A stretch of 64,000 nucleotides of DNA, from contig NC_008759.1 of the NCBI RefSeq assembly GCF_000015505.1, positions 107,867-171,866 on the forward strand, given 5' to 3'. The DNA is from Polaromonas naphthalenivorans CJ2 (GTDB lineage: Bacteria > Pseudomonadota > Gammaproteobacteria > Burkholderiales > Burkholderiaceae_C). The position numbers were made by a program, and so were the translations under genes. How positions within the stretch are numbered: position 1 is the first letter of the stretch; each line of letters begins with the position of its first letter. Shown here piece by piece: positions 18,596 to 28,313 of the stretch. The notes under the pieces were generated by a model. That model did no database searches. It was not told the origin of the DNA and worked only from the letters and a program-made list of their open reading frames with translations.

Positions 18596-20452
18596 TTGGC
18601 CCAGCACAATGTCGTTGCCATCGCTCCGCAGCGCTACACGCGCGCCGATTTCGCGGCGCTGCGCGCACGCCTCAACAAAATCCCCACGGCCACCATCGTG
18701 CGCCTGTATTTCACCGAAGACGCCCTTGACACCCTGCACTGCCCCACCCCAGCATTGCTCGAAAAACGCATCGACGCCCTGCGCGACCACCTAGTCCAGC
18801 GCCTCTCGCTCAGCGCCCCCACGCTCAGCGAGCACTTGGCCAACGCCCGCAAGTTTCATAGCTGGCCCAAAAGTCTCATCGACTACTTGGTGAACGCGGC
18901 CGAAGCGGACAGCGCGGCGCCTCGCTTGGGCGATGCCGTTTCGGTGTGGTTCAAGCCGCCCGTGGCCCGCGCGCTGCAGGCCGAGGGCATGCATTGCCTG
19001 GGCGAGTTTCGGCAGTACGTGCTCGTGCGTGGCCCGGGCTGGTACCGACCGGTGGCGCGCATCGGCCAGGGCAAGGCGCGCGCGCTGGAGCGCTGGCTGG
19101 CGGTCCAGCCCACGCTGGGCGGCCTTGTAATGCCCGCCGAAAGCGTGGTGGGCGGCGAAAGGATTGAACTCGCGAGCGCCAGCGACATCGCGCCGCTCGA
19201 GCGCATCGGCGCCATCACCGCTAAGCTTTCGGGTGCGCAAGGTCTGAACCGAAGCGGCCGGTTCTGCCTAGTCTCGGCGCGCAACGACCTCGAAGCCATC
19301 CAGGCGTACCTGTACCGCTACCGGGACCGGGACAAGACGCACCGCGCGTACCAAAAAGAGCTCGAACGCTTTTTGCTCTGGTGCGTCATCGAGCGCCGGG
19401 TAGCGCTCTCGAGTGTTCTGACGGACGACTGCGAAGCGTACAAGGATTTTTTGGCGAAGATACCCGGCCACTGGGTAGGCGCCAAGGCAGCGAGAAACTC
19501 CGCGCGCTGGCGCCCCTTCCTGGGGGCGCTGGAGCCGGCCTCGCAGCGCTACGCTGTCATCGTCATCCGCGCGTGTTTTGCCTGGCTTGTGCAGGTGCGC
19601 TACCTGGGCGGCAACCCGTGGGTGACCGTGGCCGACCCGTGCGTGGCCCACAAGGAAATAGCGCTCGATATCGACAAGGCGCTGCCCGAGGCGCTGTGGC
19701 AGGCGCTCACCGGCAGTGGCGGGCTGCTGGACCAGGCGTGCGCGGGCGATGCGCCAGCCGCGACGCTGCAGGCGGGGCCGCGCGCCGCGGGCATGGCGCT
19801 GGCGCAGTGGCGCCTGGCGCGCGCGGCCATCTTGCTGCTGGGCAGCAGTGGCCTGCGCCGCGAGGAGCTCGCTGGTGCCACGCGCAGCCGACTCAAGCGC
19901 GTGCCCGAGGAGACAGGCGCCGGGCTCTGGGAATTGTCCATCCTGGGCAAGCGCAACAAGTGGCGCACCGTCTGGCTGCCAGGCAGCGTCGTGGAGAGCG
20001 TGCGCGCGCACTGGGCCGACCGCGGGCACGACTTTGACACAGCCAGCATCCCTGGCTCGTCGGCCGACCTGGCGCTCTTATCGCCCGTGGCCCTGCCCCC
20101 CCTGGCGCCGGCCCGACGCAAGCACGCCGGCGCTGGCGGGCACGAGGCACCCACGGGCCTGAGCGGGGCGGGCTTTACGCCCAATGGCCTTTACCACCTA
20201 GTCAAGACGGCGCTGGCGCGCCTGGCACTCAGCCCGCACGCTGCGCTCAGCCAGGCCGAGCGCAGTGTCTTGAGCCGCGCCGCGCCGCACGCGCTGCGCC
20301 ACACGTTTGCCACCCGGGCGGCGGCCGGGACCATGCCCCTGGACGTGCTCCAGCGCCTCCTAGGGCACGCGTCGAGCCAGACAACCTCCATATATGTGCG
20401 CGCCGAGCGCACACGCAGCCTGGACGAGGCAAAAAAGTTCTTTGCCCGCTAG
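18596..20452 (+). CDS. Large tyrosine recombinase / phage-type integrase
   Basis: The product is 618 residues. An extended N-terminal half (FAALRARLNKIPTATIVRLY..., then GQGKARALERWL) resembles the DUF3701-type extension of Burkholderiales integrases. A SAM-like core-binding region follows (AYQKELERFLLWCVIE). The catalytic domain has Arg in SSGLRREELAGA, the beta-hairpin Lys in GKRNKWRTV, HALRHTFA, LGHASSQTTSIY with the nucleophilic Tyr. All key residues are present, so it should be active. The only suitable start is TTG 18596, with GGAAGAA about 6 nt upstream. The gene is distinctly GC-rich. The 17-bp inverted repeat just upstream may be its substrate. Confidence 0.9.
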   Translation: MAQHNVVAIAPQRYTRADFAALRARLNKIPTATIVRLYFTEDALDTLHCPTPALLEKRIDALRDHLVQRLSLSAPTLSEHLANARKFHSWPKSLIDYLVNAAEADSAAPRLGDAVSVWFKPPVARALQAEGMHCLGEFRQYVLVRGPGWYRPVARIGQGKARALERWLAVQPTLGGLVMPAESVVGGERIELASASDIAPLERIGAITAKLSGAQGLNRSGRFCLVSARNDLEAIQAYLYRYRDRDKTHRAYQKELERFLLWCVIERRVALSSVLTDDCEAYKDFLAKIPGHWVGAKAARNSARWRPFLGALEPASQRYAVIVIRACFAWLVQVRYLGGNPWVTVADPCVAHKEIALDIDKALPEALWQALTGSGGLLDQACAGDAPAATLQAGPRAAGMALAQWRLARAAILLLGSSGLRREELAGATRSRLKRVPEETGAGLWELSILGKRNKWRTVWLPGSVVESVRAHWADRGHDFDTASIPGSSADLALLSPVALPPLAPARRKHAGAGGHEAPTGLSGAGFTPNGLYHLVKTALARLALSPHAALSQAERSVLSRAAPHALRHTFATRAAAGTMPLDVLQRLLGHASSQTTSIYVRAERTRSLDEAKKFFAR

Positions 20453-20557
20453 GGGGTTCCCTTCGCCGCAAGCTACCGGGGCACCTCATCGGCCACGCTT
20501 ACGCTCACCACGAGCTCCCGGTTTGGAATGGACTCTTTCCGGCCTTTGACGTAATTA

Positions 20558-20576
20558 CAAACATAAAAAATGTTTG
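20558..20576. promoter_or_regulatory. Dyad upstream of parA, candidate operator
   Basis: CAAACAT-AAAAA-ATGTTTG is a perfect 7-bp inverted repeat in the AT-rich gap between integrase and parA. ParA proteins with an N-terminal DNA-binding region, like the one here, commonly repress their own operon, so an operator is plausible. Confidence 0.45.
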
Positions 20577-20672
20577 CAACACATAAAAAGTTTTTTTGAT
20601 TTTTAAAAAATTAACTTTAGTAACTTTTTAAAGCTTGGTATCCTATTTCATTCTTATTGATAAGGTTGCTCT

Positions 20673-21740
20673 ATGTCCCGTGTAATTGAGTTCAAAACTT
20701 CTGTAGCGACAGCCCTTTCCGGCCTCGATATTTCTGCAAAAAAGATGCATGAGCTGGTGGGAAGAGAAAAGCCTGCCGGACAGCATCATATGAAGTACAC
20801 ACCGGCTGATATGCGGGCCATCCGGTATCGCTCTGTTGGCTTGGAACCGCCAGAAACGAGCCTGATGCCAAAAGTTGAAACAAAAATACCGCCCGTCATT
20901 GTGACCCGAATGACAAAAGGTGGGGTCGGCAAAACAAGCATCTCTGTGAACGTCGCCGCAGCATTAGGAATGATGGGCTACCGCGTGTTGATGATTGATG
21001 CCGACCCGCAAGCGACAGCTTCTAACCTGCTAGGCATTGAGACTTCCAGTTATGGCAATACTATTGCGCACATTGGCCAATTCCTGCGAAGGGCTTCGAA
21101 CACTCCGGACTCAGACCTCTCCGCAGCGATTATTCAAATCTACGAAGGTGGTTTTCTTGATTTGATTCCGTCAGACATTACTCTTGCTGAGACTGATGCA
21201 AGCTTAGTTGCAGTCATGTCGAGCCATACTAGGGCTGAGCTATTCTTGGCACGAAACGTTGATTTCTTGTCTCAAAACTACGATGTAATCATTGTTGATA
21301 CCGCCCCGGGCACAACGCCTATCGGCTTGGCCTTCTCATTTGCGGCTAGAGCATCGGGTAAGGTGCTAACAGTCGTCGAGCCTGAGGGCAGCTGTTTACG
21401 AGCATTAGATTCACTAGCCTCAAACTTGGCGGAAATCAAGGCAGTTACAGGCGCACAAATCGCGATGGAAGTCATCATAAATAAGTACCACCCCAGCCTG
21501 AAACACGTCCGCGAATCCATGGGTTTCCTCTACTCGAAATACAGTTCAATGCTGAATGACTCAATAGTTCCGCAATTTTCTGGATTTGCCCGTCAGTTGA
21601 ATCCTGCATCTAAAGATGCAGGACCGCTTGTTGAATTCGAATCAGTTTCCGTGGGCGCCACTGCAATTTTCGATGTGGCAAAAAGCTTAGTTCAGAGCTT
21701 TCGAATCACACAGCCCGGCTTAACGATTGGAGACAAATAA
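20673..21740 (+). CDS. parA: Plasmid partition ATPase ParA
   Basis: A 355-residue protein. About 75 N-terminal residues (VATALSGLDISAKKMHELVG, then YTPADMRAIR) form a DNA-binding extension typical of larger (type Ia) ParA proteins. The deviant Walker A KGGVGKTS is at residues 82-89, followed by VLMIDADPQATAS (motif A') and VIIVDTAPGTTP (Walker B). It would drive segregation of the replicon by ATP-dependent nucleoid binding. The last base of its stop is the first base of parB, so the two are one operon. Confidence 0.93.
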   Translation: MSRVIEFKTSVATALSGLDISAKKMHELVGREKPAGQHHMKYTPADMRAIRYRSVGLEPPETSLMPKVETKIPPVIVTRMTKGGVGKTSISVNVAAALGMMGYRVLMIDADPQATASNLLGIETSSYGNTIAHIGQFLRRASNTPDSDLSAAIIQIYEGGFLDLIPSDITLAETDASLVAVMSSHTRAELFLARNVDFLSQNYDVIIVDTAPGTTPIGLAFSFAARASGKVLTVVEPEGSCLRALDSLASNLAEIKAVTGAQIAMEVIINKYHPSLKHVRESMGFLYSKYSSMLNDSIVPQFSGFARQLNPASKDAGPLVEFESVSVGATAIFDVAKSLVQSFRITQPGLTIGDK

Positions 21741-22735
21741 TGGCTAAATTACCACCAAAACTTTCTGGCTTAGTAAGTATTGGCGCCGTCGTTGCATCAA
21801 CACCCGTTCATGAGTTACCGGATATGCCGATTCTTGATGCGTTTAGTGAGACATCGGAGCCAGTTGCAATATTAGCCCCCTCCGTTGTTCCTACAGCTTT
21901 CAATTCAGGTCGCAATCTGCAGTCCATCAACATCCACTTGATTGACCCCAATCCATTAGCGCCGCGTGAGGTTTATACCCCTCAGATGATTTTGAGCCGT
22001 GCGGACGACCTGCGAGTTCAAGGGCAGCATGACCCGATTCACGTCATCCCGAACCCAGACGCGTCTGGTCGATTCATCATCTGTGACGGCTGGACACGAG
22101 TGCTAGCTTGTAGGGAGCACAAAGTTTTTGATTCACTTTTGGCGGAGATTCATAACGAACTAAGCCTTGAAGAGTCGGCTTGGTTTGGTTACGAACAGAA
22201 CGAATGTCGGGCAATGCATTGCGACTTGGACCGCGCAATGTTCTATGAAAAGCTAATTGCAGCGGGTGAGCCTGCAGTCGAAATTGCGCGCAGAGCAAAG
22301 CTCTCGAAAACGATGATGAGCTTTTACCGAGCGTATGCAAAGTTACCAGAAGACGTTATGGAAATTATTCGCCAGAACCCTGGAAAATTTGGGGCCAATG
22401 CAGCGTATCAGCTCCACAAACTCCATGAGAAGTGCGGTATACGTAAAGCTGTTGCTTTGGCGGGCAAATACGCGGTTGAAGACCAAACGGTCCGCTGGCT
22501 GACCAATCAAGCACAGGCACTATTGAGTCCGACTGCTTCGAAAAGCATTGCTCCGTCGAAACAGATTCGATATTCAAATGGCTATTACAAACAGCGAGGA
22601 GATATTTTTGAAGTATCCATTGCTGTACCCGATGACAAGCGGGTCGCGTTCTCCATTGCGCTGGAAAAGCTGCTCGATACGGTAGCCGAAGTCCTGCCGG
22701 CAGAGTCAGATACGGCAGAGTCCAGCGCGCAATAG
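21740..22735 (+). CDS. parB: Plasmid partition protein ParB
   Basis: The protein has 331 residues. The N-terminal ParB domain runs LIDPNPLAPREVYTPQ... with QGQHDPIHVIPN and CDGWTRVLACREH, the last replacing the usual GERRxRA CTP-binding box. A helix-turn-helix follows (AVEIARRAKLSKTMMSFYRAY), then the C-terminal dimerisation part. It directly follows parA. A perfect palindrome 15 bases after the stop and a second copy 1.2 kb on are the probable binding sites. The variant CTP box would be worth comparing with other plasmid ParBs. Confidence 0.9.
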   Translation: MAKLPPKLSGLVSIGAVVASTPVHELPDMPILDAFSETSEPVAILAPSVVPTAFNSGRNLQSINIHLIDPNPLAPREVYTPQMILSRADDLRVQGQHDPIHVIPNPDASGRFIICDGWTRVLACREHKVFDSLLAEIHNELSLEESAWFGYEQNECRAMHCDLDRAMFYEKLIAAGEPAVEIARRAKLSKTMMSFYRAYAKLPEDVMEIIRQNPGKFGANAAYQLHKLHEKCGIRKAVALAGKYAVEDQTVRWLTNQAQALLSPTASKSIAPSKQIRYSNGYYKQRGDIFEVSIAVPDDKRVAFSIALEKLLDTVAEVLPAESDTAESSAQ

Positions 22736-22750
22736 ACCAGTTATTGGCGA

Positions 22751-22774
22751 AAAAGTTTATACGTATAAACTTTT
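22751..22774. promoter_or_regulatory. parS-like palindrome, copy 1
   Basis: AAAGTTTATAC-GTATAAACTTT is a perfect 22-bp palindrome, extending to 24 bp with flanking A/T. It begins 15 bases after the parB stop, the usual place for a centromere. An identical 22-bp core occurs at 23934-23955. Confidence 0.8.
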
Positions 22775-22810
22775 CATGCAAGTGGAGCACCTTGTAGCTG
22801 TGCTTGTCTA

Positions 22811-23631
22811 GGCTCTGTTGACGTAGGCGAAAAGTAAAATTCCGATTTTTTGGTCGGCATGGACAAAAGCAAGTTGAGTGATGGCGAATGGGTCCATCTG
22901 ATTGGCAAGCTGAAGAAAACGCCCGGTATCCGGGTGGGATGCGAGGCCACTTGCCGCCGGTTTGTCGAGGCGGTGCTGTGGATGTTGCGTTCAGGCGCCC
23001 AGTGGCGGCTCCTGCCCGATAGGCTTGGGCATTTGGCGCAGCGTGTTCAAGCGTTTTTCCAGTTGGAGCCGGTTTGGCGTGTGGGAGCAGATGCTTGCCC
23101 ATGTATCAGCCAAGGCTGACCTGGAGAATGTCTGCATCGACAGCACCGTGGTACGGGCGCACGCCTGTGCAGCGGGAGCGGCCGGTAGCCATGCAGGTGC
23201 GCAGGCACTGGGCCGTTCTCGGGGCGGTTTTGGTTGCAAGATACATGCACTGAGCGATGCGCTGGGCTTGCCCGTGCGCTTCATTTTGACGGGAGGGCAG
23301 GCAGCAGACATCACCCAGGCTACGCCACTCATGCAAGCCATCAGTACGGGCGCACTGCTGGCCGACAAAGGGTATTGAGCCCAACGCCTTGCTCGACTGG
23401 CTCGGGCAGCGTGGCATCGCGGCAGTGATTCCACCCAAAGCCAACCGCAAAGTGCAACGAAGCTGTGACTGGTACATGTACAAGGAGCGCCATCTCATCG
23501 AATGCATGTTCGGCAAACTCAAGTACTTTCGCCGGATTGCCACCCGCTATGAGAAAAAGGCCAGCCATTTCATGGAAATGCTGACCTTCGCTGCCGTTTT
23601 GTTGTGGCTACGCTGATACGTCAACAGAGCC
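22811..23631 (+). mobile_element. IS5-family (IS427-like) element, 821 bp
   Basis: Imperfect terminal inverted repeats begin GGCTCTGTTGACGTA at the left and end with its complement TACGTCAACAGAGCC at the right. A TA dinucleotide flanks both ends (22809-22810 and 23632-23633), fitting a short target duplication. The element has inserted between the two parS copies. Confidence 0.88.
22850..23616 (+). pseudogene. IS5-family transposase of the element, broken
   Basis: Reading begins with MDKSKLSDGEWVHLIGKL (ATG 22859 or an upstream GTG), runs to WRLLPDRLG, then must shift to the +1 frame for IWRSVFKRF...CIDSTVVRAH (first catalytic Asp) and HALSDALGLPV. That frame ends at LLADKGY-stop near 23376; the remainder, ALLDWLGQRGIAAVIPPK...YEKKASHF, lies in a third frame. 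The first shift could be the two-frame organisation of this IS group; the second is damage, so I call it inactive. Confidence 0.8.
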
Positions 23632-23932
23632 TAAGACGCGCTGCTTTTTGTGGGTACATCTATAAGGAACTTGCCCTGTATGCCCTGCGCTTAGGAGTTC
23701 TGGACAATCCTTCCTGAATCGTAGGACTTGTCAGCCAGAAGTTCTTTTTTTGCCTTCAAGCCGGTTTCTCAACCGGAGATTCGAAAAGTTGTTTTGTACG
23801 AATCTTCTACTATCTCTAAAGCTACAGCAAGTTTTTCGTCAAAATCTTCGTACCGCCAAAAACACGCCAAACCCAAGCTGGGCGTAGCATCCCGAGGTTT
23901 TCGGCTAGACAGTCTGTAAAGCTAAATAGTCT

Positions 23933-23956
23933 CAAAGTTTATACGTATAAACTTTG
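23933..23956. promoter_or_regulatory. parS-like palindrome, copy 2
   Basis: The same 22-bp core as copy 1 (AAAGTTTATAC and its complement), here extended by a C/G pair. It lies beyond the IS, in otherwise non-coding DNA. Without the IS and its duplication the two copies would be about 360 bp apart. Confidence 0.8.
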
Positions 23957-24103
23957 CTGTCAGTGCCCATCGTGTGAGATGAGCAGTCAGTCCCGTTGCC
24001 AGGAATAACCTGACTTATGGATAACCGGAGCCTCCGTACGGCGTGAAGACGGGTGGGGCTGCCTGCAAAATGGGGTAGCCAATGCATACTGAGGTATCCC
24101 ATC

Positions 24104-24645
24104 ATGGATAAGACAACTGAACTGTTCTGACTCATTGATAACTTCTGCCAGCAATTCGAGCCGCTGCTTGAGCAGCAACAACCAGCAGCACCGCCGGCCG
24201 GGCTCGCTTTCGCTGTCCGAGATGACCACGATTGTGGTGCGGTTTCACACGATGCGGTGACGCCAGTTCAAAGCGTTCTACCCAGGTATCGTGTGTCGCT
24301 TAATGACCGCGGAGTTTGTCCGCCGACTGCCCTACACGCGCTTCGTAGCCTTGATGCCGCGCTGCGCTGTGGTGCTGGCCGCTTGGTTTCAAACGCTCAA
24401 GTGCGCCTACACGGGCCTGTCGATTACCGACGTCACACCGCTGGCCGTCTGTTACAACCTGCGCATATCGCGCCACAGGGTTATCAAAGGCAGTGCCCAG
24501 CACGGCAAATACTCCACCGGCTGGTTTTACGGCTTCAAGCTTCACGTGGTCATCAACCATCAAGGAAAACTGCTGGCCATCAAGGTCTTTCCAGGCACCG
24601 TTGATGACCGCAAGGGCTTGCTGGATAGCGCCTATTTATTCCAAG
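24104..24645 (+). pseudogene. IS982-family transposase, truncated and frameshifted
   Basis: ATG 24104 begins MDKTTELF then an in-frame TGA, then LIDNFCQQFEPLLEQQ, the normal IS982 start. After frameshifts it reads LSLSEMTTIVVRFH, FKAFYPGIVCR, then LPYTRFVALMPR and GWFYGFKLHVVINHQGKLLA with TVDDRKGLLD, all IS982 landmarks. The C-terminal third with the last catalytic residue is missing. Confidence 0.8.
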
Positions 24646-24810
24646 CTCAATCTCCAAGCGTGCAGATAGTCAAAGTGAGGGAAATTGAGCCGGCTTGAGG
24701 CATCCATGCACCAGCGGTGCTATATCAACCTACTTGCTTTCCAGGCGCAGACGCGCTCGCGCGGGACGCACCTGGAAAGCAGCTCTGGCGATTGAACAAC
24801 TCAACGTAAG

Positions 24811-25077
24811 CTACATCGCAAGGACTGTAGCGTCATCTACACGAATGACAACTACGGTATCTAGGGTCACTTGGCAACTAAATTGAGAAAAGACACCACC
24901 ATCCGCGACGACATTGGCCATCGGTGCTGCAGAAATCACCATCCAATTGTCAAATGACCCTAGCATTCCGAATTTTGTGAACAGCTCGACAGTTGTAAAA
25001 ACGCGTGTTTGCATGGACGGATTACAAATTTTCTTGCGCCCAGTTTTAACGACGTAGTCATCTTTGGCCTCGGGCAT
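24811..25077 (-). CDS. Doubtful small protein between IS relics
   Basis: An 88-residue frame from ATG 25077 (MPEAKDDYVVKTGRKKICNP) with protein-like beta-rich composition and no motif. It sits between the IS982 relic and an intact-ended IS5 element and has no partner gene. The region 24646-25133 holds nothing else except an isolated iteron-like CAAAGTGAGGGAAATTG at 24671-24687. Confidence 0.28.
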   Translation of the reverse strand: MPEAKDDYVVKTGRKKICNPSMQTRVFTTVELFTKFGMLGSFDNWMVISAAPMANVVADGGVFSQFSCQVTLDTVVVIRVDDATVLAM

Positions 25078-25133
25078 CTGAAAATTCCGTTAGGTTCTCG
25101 ATGCTTCACTTTCATTTAGGGGTCAAGTAACTA

Positions 25134-26020
25134 GGCCGTGTTCGGAAAGTTTGATGCGCTGAAGTTGTGCAACCTGGAGAAAAAGCTTCAGATGACCGCC
25201 TCACGCTTTTTGAGCGCTAAAGCAGTGATGTAATCACCCGTTTTGGCCAGCCCAATGACTCAAGAACGCCACATCTTCACCGATGCGCAATGGCAGCGTA
25301 TCGAGCCGCTCATGCCCCCTTGCAAGGGCCGCCCCGGCGGGGCGCCTAGGGAAGTTTTTCGATGCCCTTCTGTGGATGGCCCGCACGGGCGCTGCCTGGC
25401 GCGACTTGCCCGAGCAGCTGGGAAAGTGGAATGTGGTGTACCAGAGCTACGCCTACTGGTGCGGCAAAGGCCATTTCGAGCGCTTTTTCCAGGGCGTGCA
25501 GCAGCCCGACCTGGAAGAGGTTATGGTGGATTCGACCTGCTGCCGGGCGCACCAGTCCTCGGCATGCGCCCGAAAAACAAGTCGCCCGCAAGTCATCGGT
25601 ATCACGCGCGGCGGGCTCAACACCAAAATTCACGCCGTCTGCGATGCGCTGGGCAACCCGCTGCGCTTTGTGCTGACCCCGGGCCAGAGGCACGACTCCA
25701 AACCGGTTCCTGAGTTGCTCGAGGGGCTGCAGGCCAAGGCGCTTTTGGCTGACAAGGCATACGACTCGGACAAAATGGTCCAGGCTGCACAAAAGCAGGG
25801 CATGGAGGTCCTCATCGCCTGCCGGGTCAACCGCAAAAAGAACCAGCGCGTCCAGCACACGCACCGCTACAAGGCTCGCCATCTGATGGAAAACCTTTTC
25901 CAGCGCATGAAGGTCTTTCGCCGCGTAGCTACCCGCTATGACAAGCTCGGCGTCACGTTTCTGGGCTTTGTGCACATCGCGGCACCATGAAATGGCTCCA
26001 TTGACTTTCCGAACACGACC
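25134..26020 (+). mobile_element. IS5-family element, 887 bp
   Basis: The left end GGCCGTGTTCGGAAAGT (25134-25150) matches the complement of the right end ACTTTCCGAACACGACC (26004-26020) at 16 of 17 positions. TA flanks both ends. It is inserted inside the replication-origin region: an iteron-like motif lies at 24671 on one side and the main array on the other. Confidence 0.9.
25255..25990 (+). CDS. IS5-family transposase in two overlapping frames
   Basis: The first frame runs MTQERHIFTDAQWQRIEPLM...GRPGGAPR; the rest continues in the +1 frame from about 25350: KFFDALLWMARTGAAWRDLP, then VMVDSTCCRAHQ (first Asp), TKIHAVCDALGNPL, LLADKAYDSDKM (second Asp) and RHLMENLFQRMKVFRRVATRY (Glu). All three catalytic residues are intact. 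The frame change lies at a comparable position to that in the IS at 22811, which suggests either an orfA/orfB design with frameshifting or a shared ancestral break. Activity is therefore possible but unproven. Confidence 0.75.
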
Positions 26021-26065
26021 TAGCATGAATCCGAGATTCGACCGGTCCCCTGGTCAACAGAAGGG

Positions 26066-26754
26066 CAAAGTGAGAGGAATTGTTCGGATTGACCCTCAAC
26101 CCTTGAAATTTTATATTGACACCCACAGACAACTGCCTGACTGGGCAGCAAACTATGCCAAATTTAGCCTTTTTCCAATATACGGCATGATGATTTGCTT
26201 AATATTGATGTTAATTCGCCAGTACTCGCACAATTCTTCTCACTTTGCGTCTCTTTTTATCGGGGTGGCTATCAATTCTTCTCACTTTGTCTCCGTGTTC
26301 GGAATTTTTTTAATGCCTAACAACAAAAAACGCCCGTTCCGTTGGACACCGCGCCACAAAAATAACAAAAACCCTCACCTTTAGCTCATCGGACTATCAA
26401 TATTCCTCACTTTGCCTCCGAGCTACCTTCGGCAAAGCCGCGCCAGTAAAGGCTTTCGAGTTTTTTTGCACAATTGTTCTCACCTTGTCTGGCGACTGGG
26501 AACAAAAACCCTCACCTTTAGAACAAAAACCTTCACTTTGAGAATAAAAAAGCTCACCTTACCGCACAAAAACCCTCACTTTGGGTTGGCGTATTCTCAC
26601 TTTGCCTAGGTAACTTGTTGATTTTCAAGGGTTCGCGTTCCTTCTGTATGTATGTAGGTTTGTTATTTAACTACTAACAAACCCGGAAACCTCAATACGG
26701 ACTCAGAAGCGTAGATTAGCAAAGTGAGACAAATTGATTTGACACCTCACTTTG
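26066..26754. repeat. Iteron array, probable plasmid oriV
   Basis: At least thirteen copies of TCACTTTG or TCACCTTT/A/G occur: direct copies start at 26240, 26282, 26375, 26407, 26480, 26512, 26533, 26554, 26576, 26597 and 26747; inverted copies (CAAAGTGA) at 26066 and 26720. The copies at 26512-26597 are 21, 21, 22 and 21 bp apart, two helical turns each, within a longer unit AACAAAAACCCTCACCTTTAG. The array is AT-rich, lacks genes and ends at the initiator gene, as in iteron plasmids of the Rep_3 class. Confidence 0.9.
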
Positions 26755-26755
26755 T
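26720..26755. promoter_or_regulatory. Inverted iteron pair over rep promoter
   Basis: CAAAGTGAG (26720-26728) faces CTCACTTTG (26746-26754) with a 17-bp spacer, 18 bases before the rep start. Inverted half-iterons at this place usually bind Rep dimers for autorepression. Confidence 0.65.
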
Positions 26756-26772
26756 GTTCTGCATGATATGGG

Positions 26773-28188
26773 ATGACTAATGCTCGACAGTCCGATGCAC
26801 ACCAGCTTGCGCTGGCCTTGTTTGAAGATTTCGCTCCCTTGAGCAAAAGCATCGCAGACGCGCCAGCAGAAATCGGCTTCAGCCGAAATAATATTTTTGT
26901 GGAGATTGAAGACCTCAGCTTGGCCACTCGTCGGGCGTTGGATGCGGCCTATTTCATCGTTTCACAAAAAGAAGCTGTTTGCAAAACCTACGAGGTGGAC
27001 CTTAACTTTTTTCAATGGCTGATGGCTTACAGCAGCAGCAATCGAAAGCATTTTCGGGCTCTGATGGTTGAAGCGCAAAAGGCGGTTATCCAAGTACAGG
27101 ACACAGACCCCGATGACGACCAGGACGATAGGTGGGGCGCCGTCCAAATGCTGGGCGCCGTCAAGATTTATAAGGGCAAGATTGTCTTTGAGGTGCATGA
27201 CTCGTTGCAGCGGGCCATCAAAAATCCGGTCAGCTCGCATTTCTTGAGCTTGCGGCTAATCTTCAGCTCCCTGCATGCCAAAATTTTGCATGACCGGCTC
27301 TTGCCAGTTGTGACCGAAGGGGGTACCCCTTGGATTCCGATTCAAGAGCTGCGGCGCTGGCTGAGTTGCACTACCAAGACCTACGATGAGTTCAAGTACA
27401 TCAAACGCGATGTGCTGGAGCCTGCCATCAAGCAAATTAACAGCCTGTCGTCCATCGCGGTCAGCCTGGACACCCGCAATCTGCCTGGCACCAAAAAAAT
27501 AGGGGAAGTGCGCTTTCGCGTGAAGGCCGACCAGCATGGCACAGCATCAATGGCGCCTATGCTGGTGTTAAAAGAACTGTACGACATTTTGAACGACGAG
27601 ATTGGGCTGTCCACGGCCCAGTTTAGCGAGATTATTTCCAACCGGGAAGCATGGACGGATGCGCGTATCCGGCAAGCTTTGGAATACACCCGATTCAGCT
27701 TTCGGAGAGGAAAGGTAAACCGTAGTGTCTCTGGCTTTTTTATGCGCGCGCTCAAAGACGGCTATAACGTCGGCAGTGCGGACTTGGCTCTTTTAGAGGG
27801 GGGCGCCAATCCGAGCGGGGTTGAACCCTGCGCAGCCGCCGAGGTCGGCGCCGTGAAAAATACGTTCGAAGTGCACCTCGCCCGCCAGGAAGCAGCAGAG
27901 GCCCGGCGCGTTGAGGACGTAACTCAGCGCGGAATGGACTTATTCCAGGCTTTAGACACGCAAGGGCAGCAGCAGGCACTTCAAGCATTCAGTCAGACCT
28001 CGCCGGCCAAGGTTATTGCTACGCGAACCAAGACCGAAGTGCAAGCCTTGGGCACGCTGGTGGAAGACAACCTGTGGATGCGCAGGGCCCTTGGCTCGTT
28101 TATGCTGGAAGGGGGCGAGAAGCCCTCCGTAAAGCGTCGGGCTGCCCGACCGGCAACGGATGGGACGGCGCCTTATTTGGCTCGGTAG
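26773..28188 (+). CDS. Plasmid replication initiator (Rep_3 type)
   Basis: The 471-residue protein begins at ATG 26773. Two winged-helix units fit Rep_3 initiators: the first around TYEVDLNFFQWLMAYSSSNRK and HFRALMVEAQKAV, the second around PIQELRRWLSCTTKTYDEF with FKYIKRDVLEPAIKQINSL, the classic Rep_3 stretch. A variable C-terminal tail (about residues 330-471) follows, longer than in small RepA proteins. It would bind the adjacent iterons and open the origin. The inverted iteron pair over its promoter suggests self-regulation. Confidence 0.9.
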   Translation: MTNARQSDAHQLALALFEDFAPLSKSIADAPAEIGFSRNNIFVEIEDLSLATRRALDAAYFIVSQKEAVCKTYEVDLNFFQWLMAYSSSNRKHFRALMVEAQKAVIQVQDTDPDDDQDDRWGAVQMLGAVKIYKGKIVFEVHDSLQRAIKNPVSSHFLSLRLIFSSLHAKILHDRLLPVVTEGGTPWIPIQELRRWLSCTTKTYDEFKYIKRDVLEPAIKQINSLSSIAVSLDTRNLPGTKKIGEVRFRVKADQHGTASMAPMLVLKELYDILNDEIGLSTAQFSEIISNREAWTDARIRQALEYTRFSFRRGKVNRSVSGFFMRALKDGYNVGSADLALLEGGANPSGVEPCAAAEVGAVKNTFEVHLARQEAAEARRVEDVTQRGMDLFQALDTQGQQQALQAFSQTSPAKVIATRTKTEVQALGTLVEDNLWMRRALGSFMLEGGEKPSVKRRAARPATDGTAPYLAR

Positions 28189-28313
28189 CACCCTCCGAGC
28201 CAAGCAATCAAGCTCGTCGATGAGCACTTCTCCGAGAACTGACTCAAGAACAAGGCGTCTACTTCATGCAATTTAGGGCTCATGTCGCAACCCGCAAACA
28301 CGGCAACAGCGAT

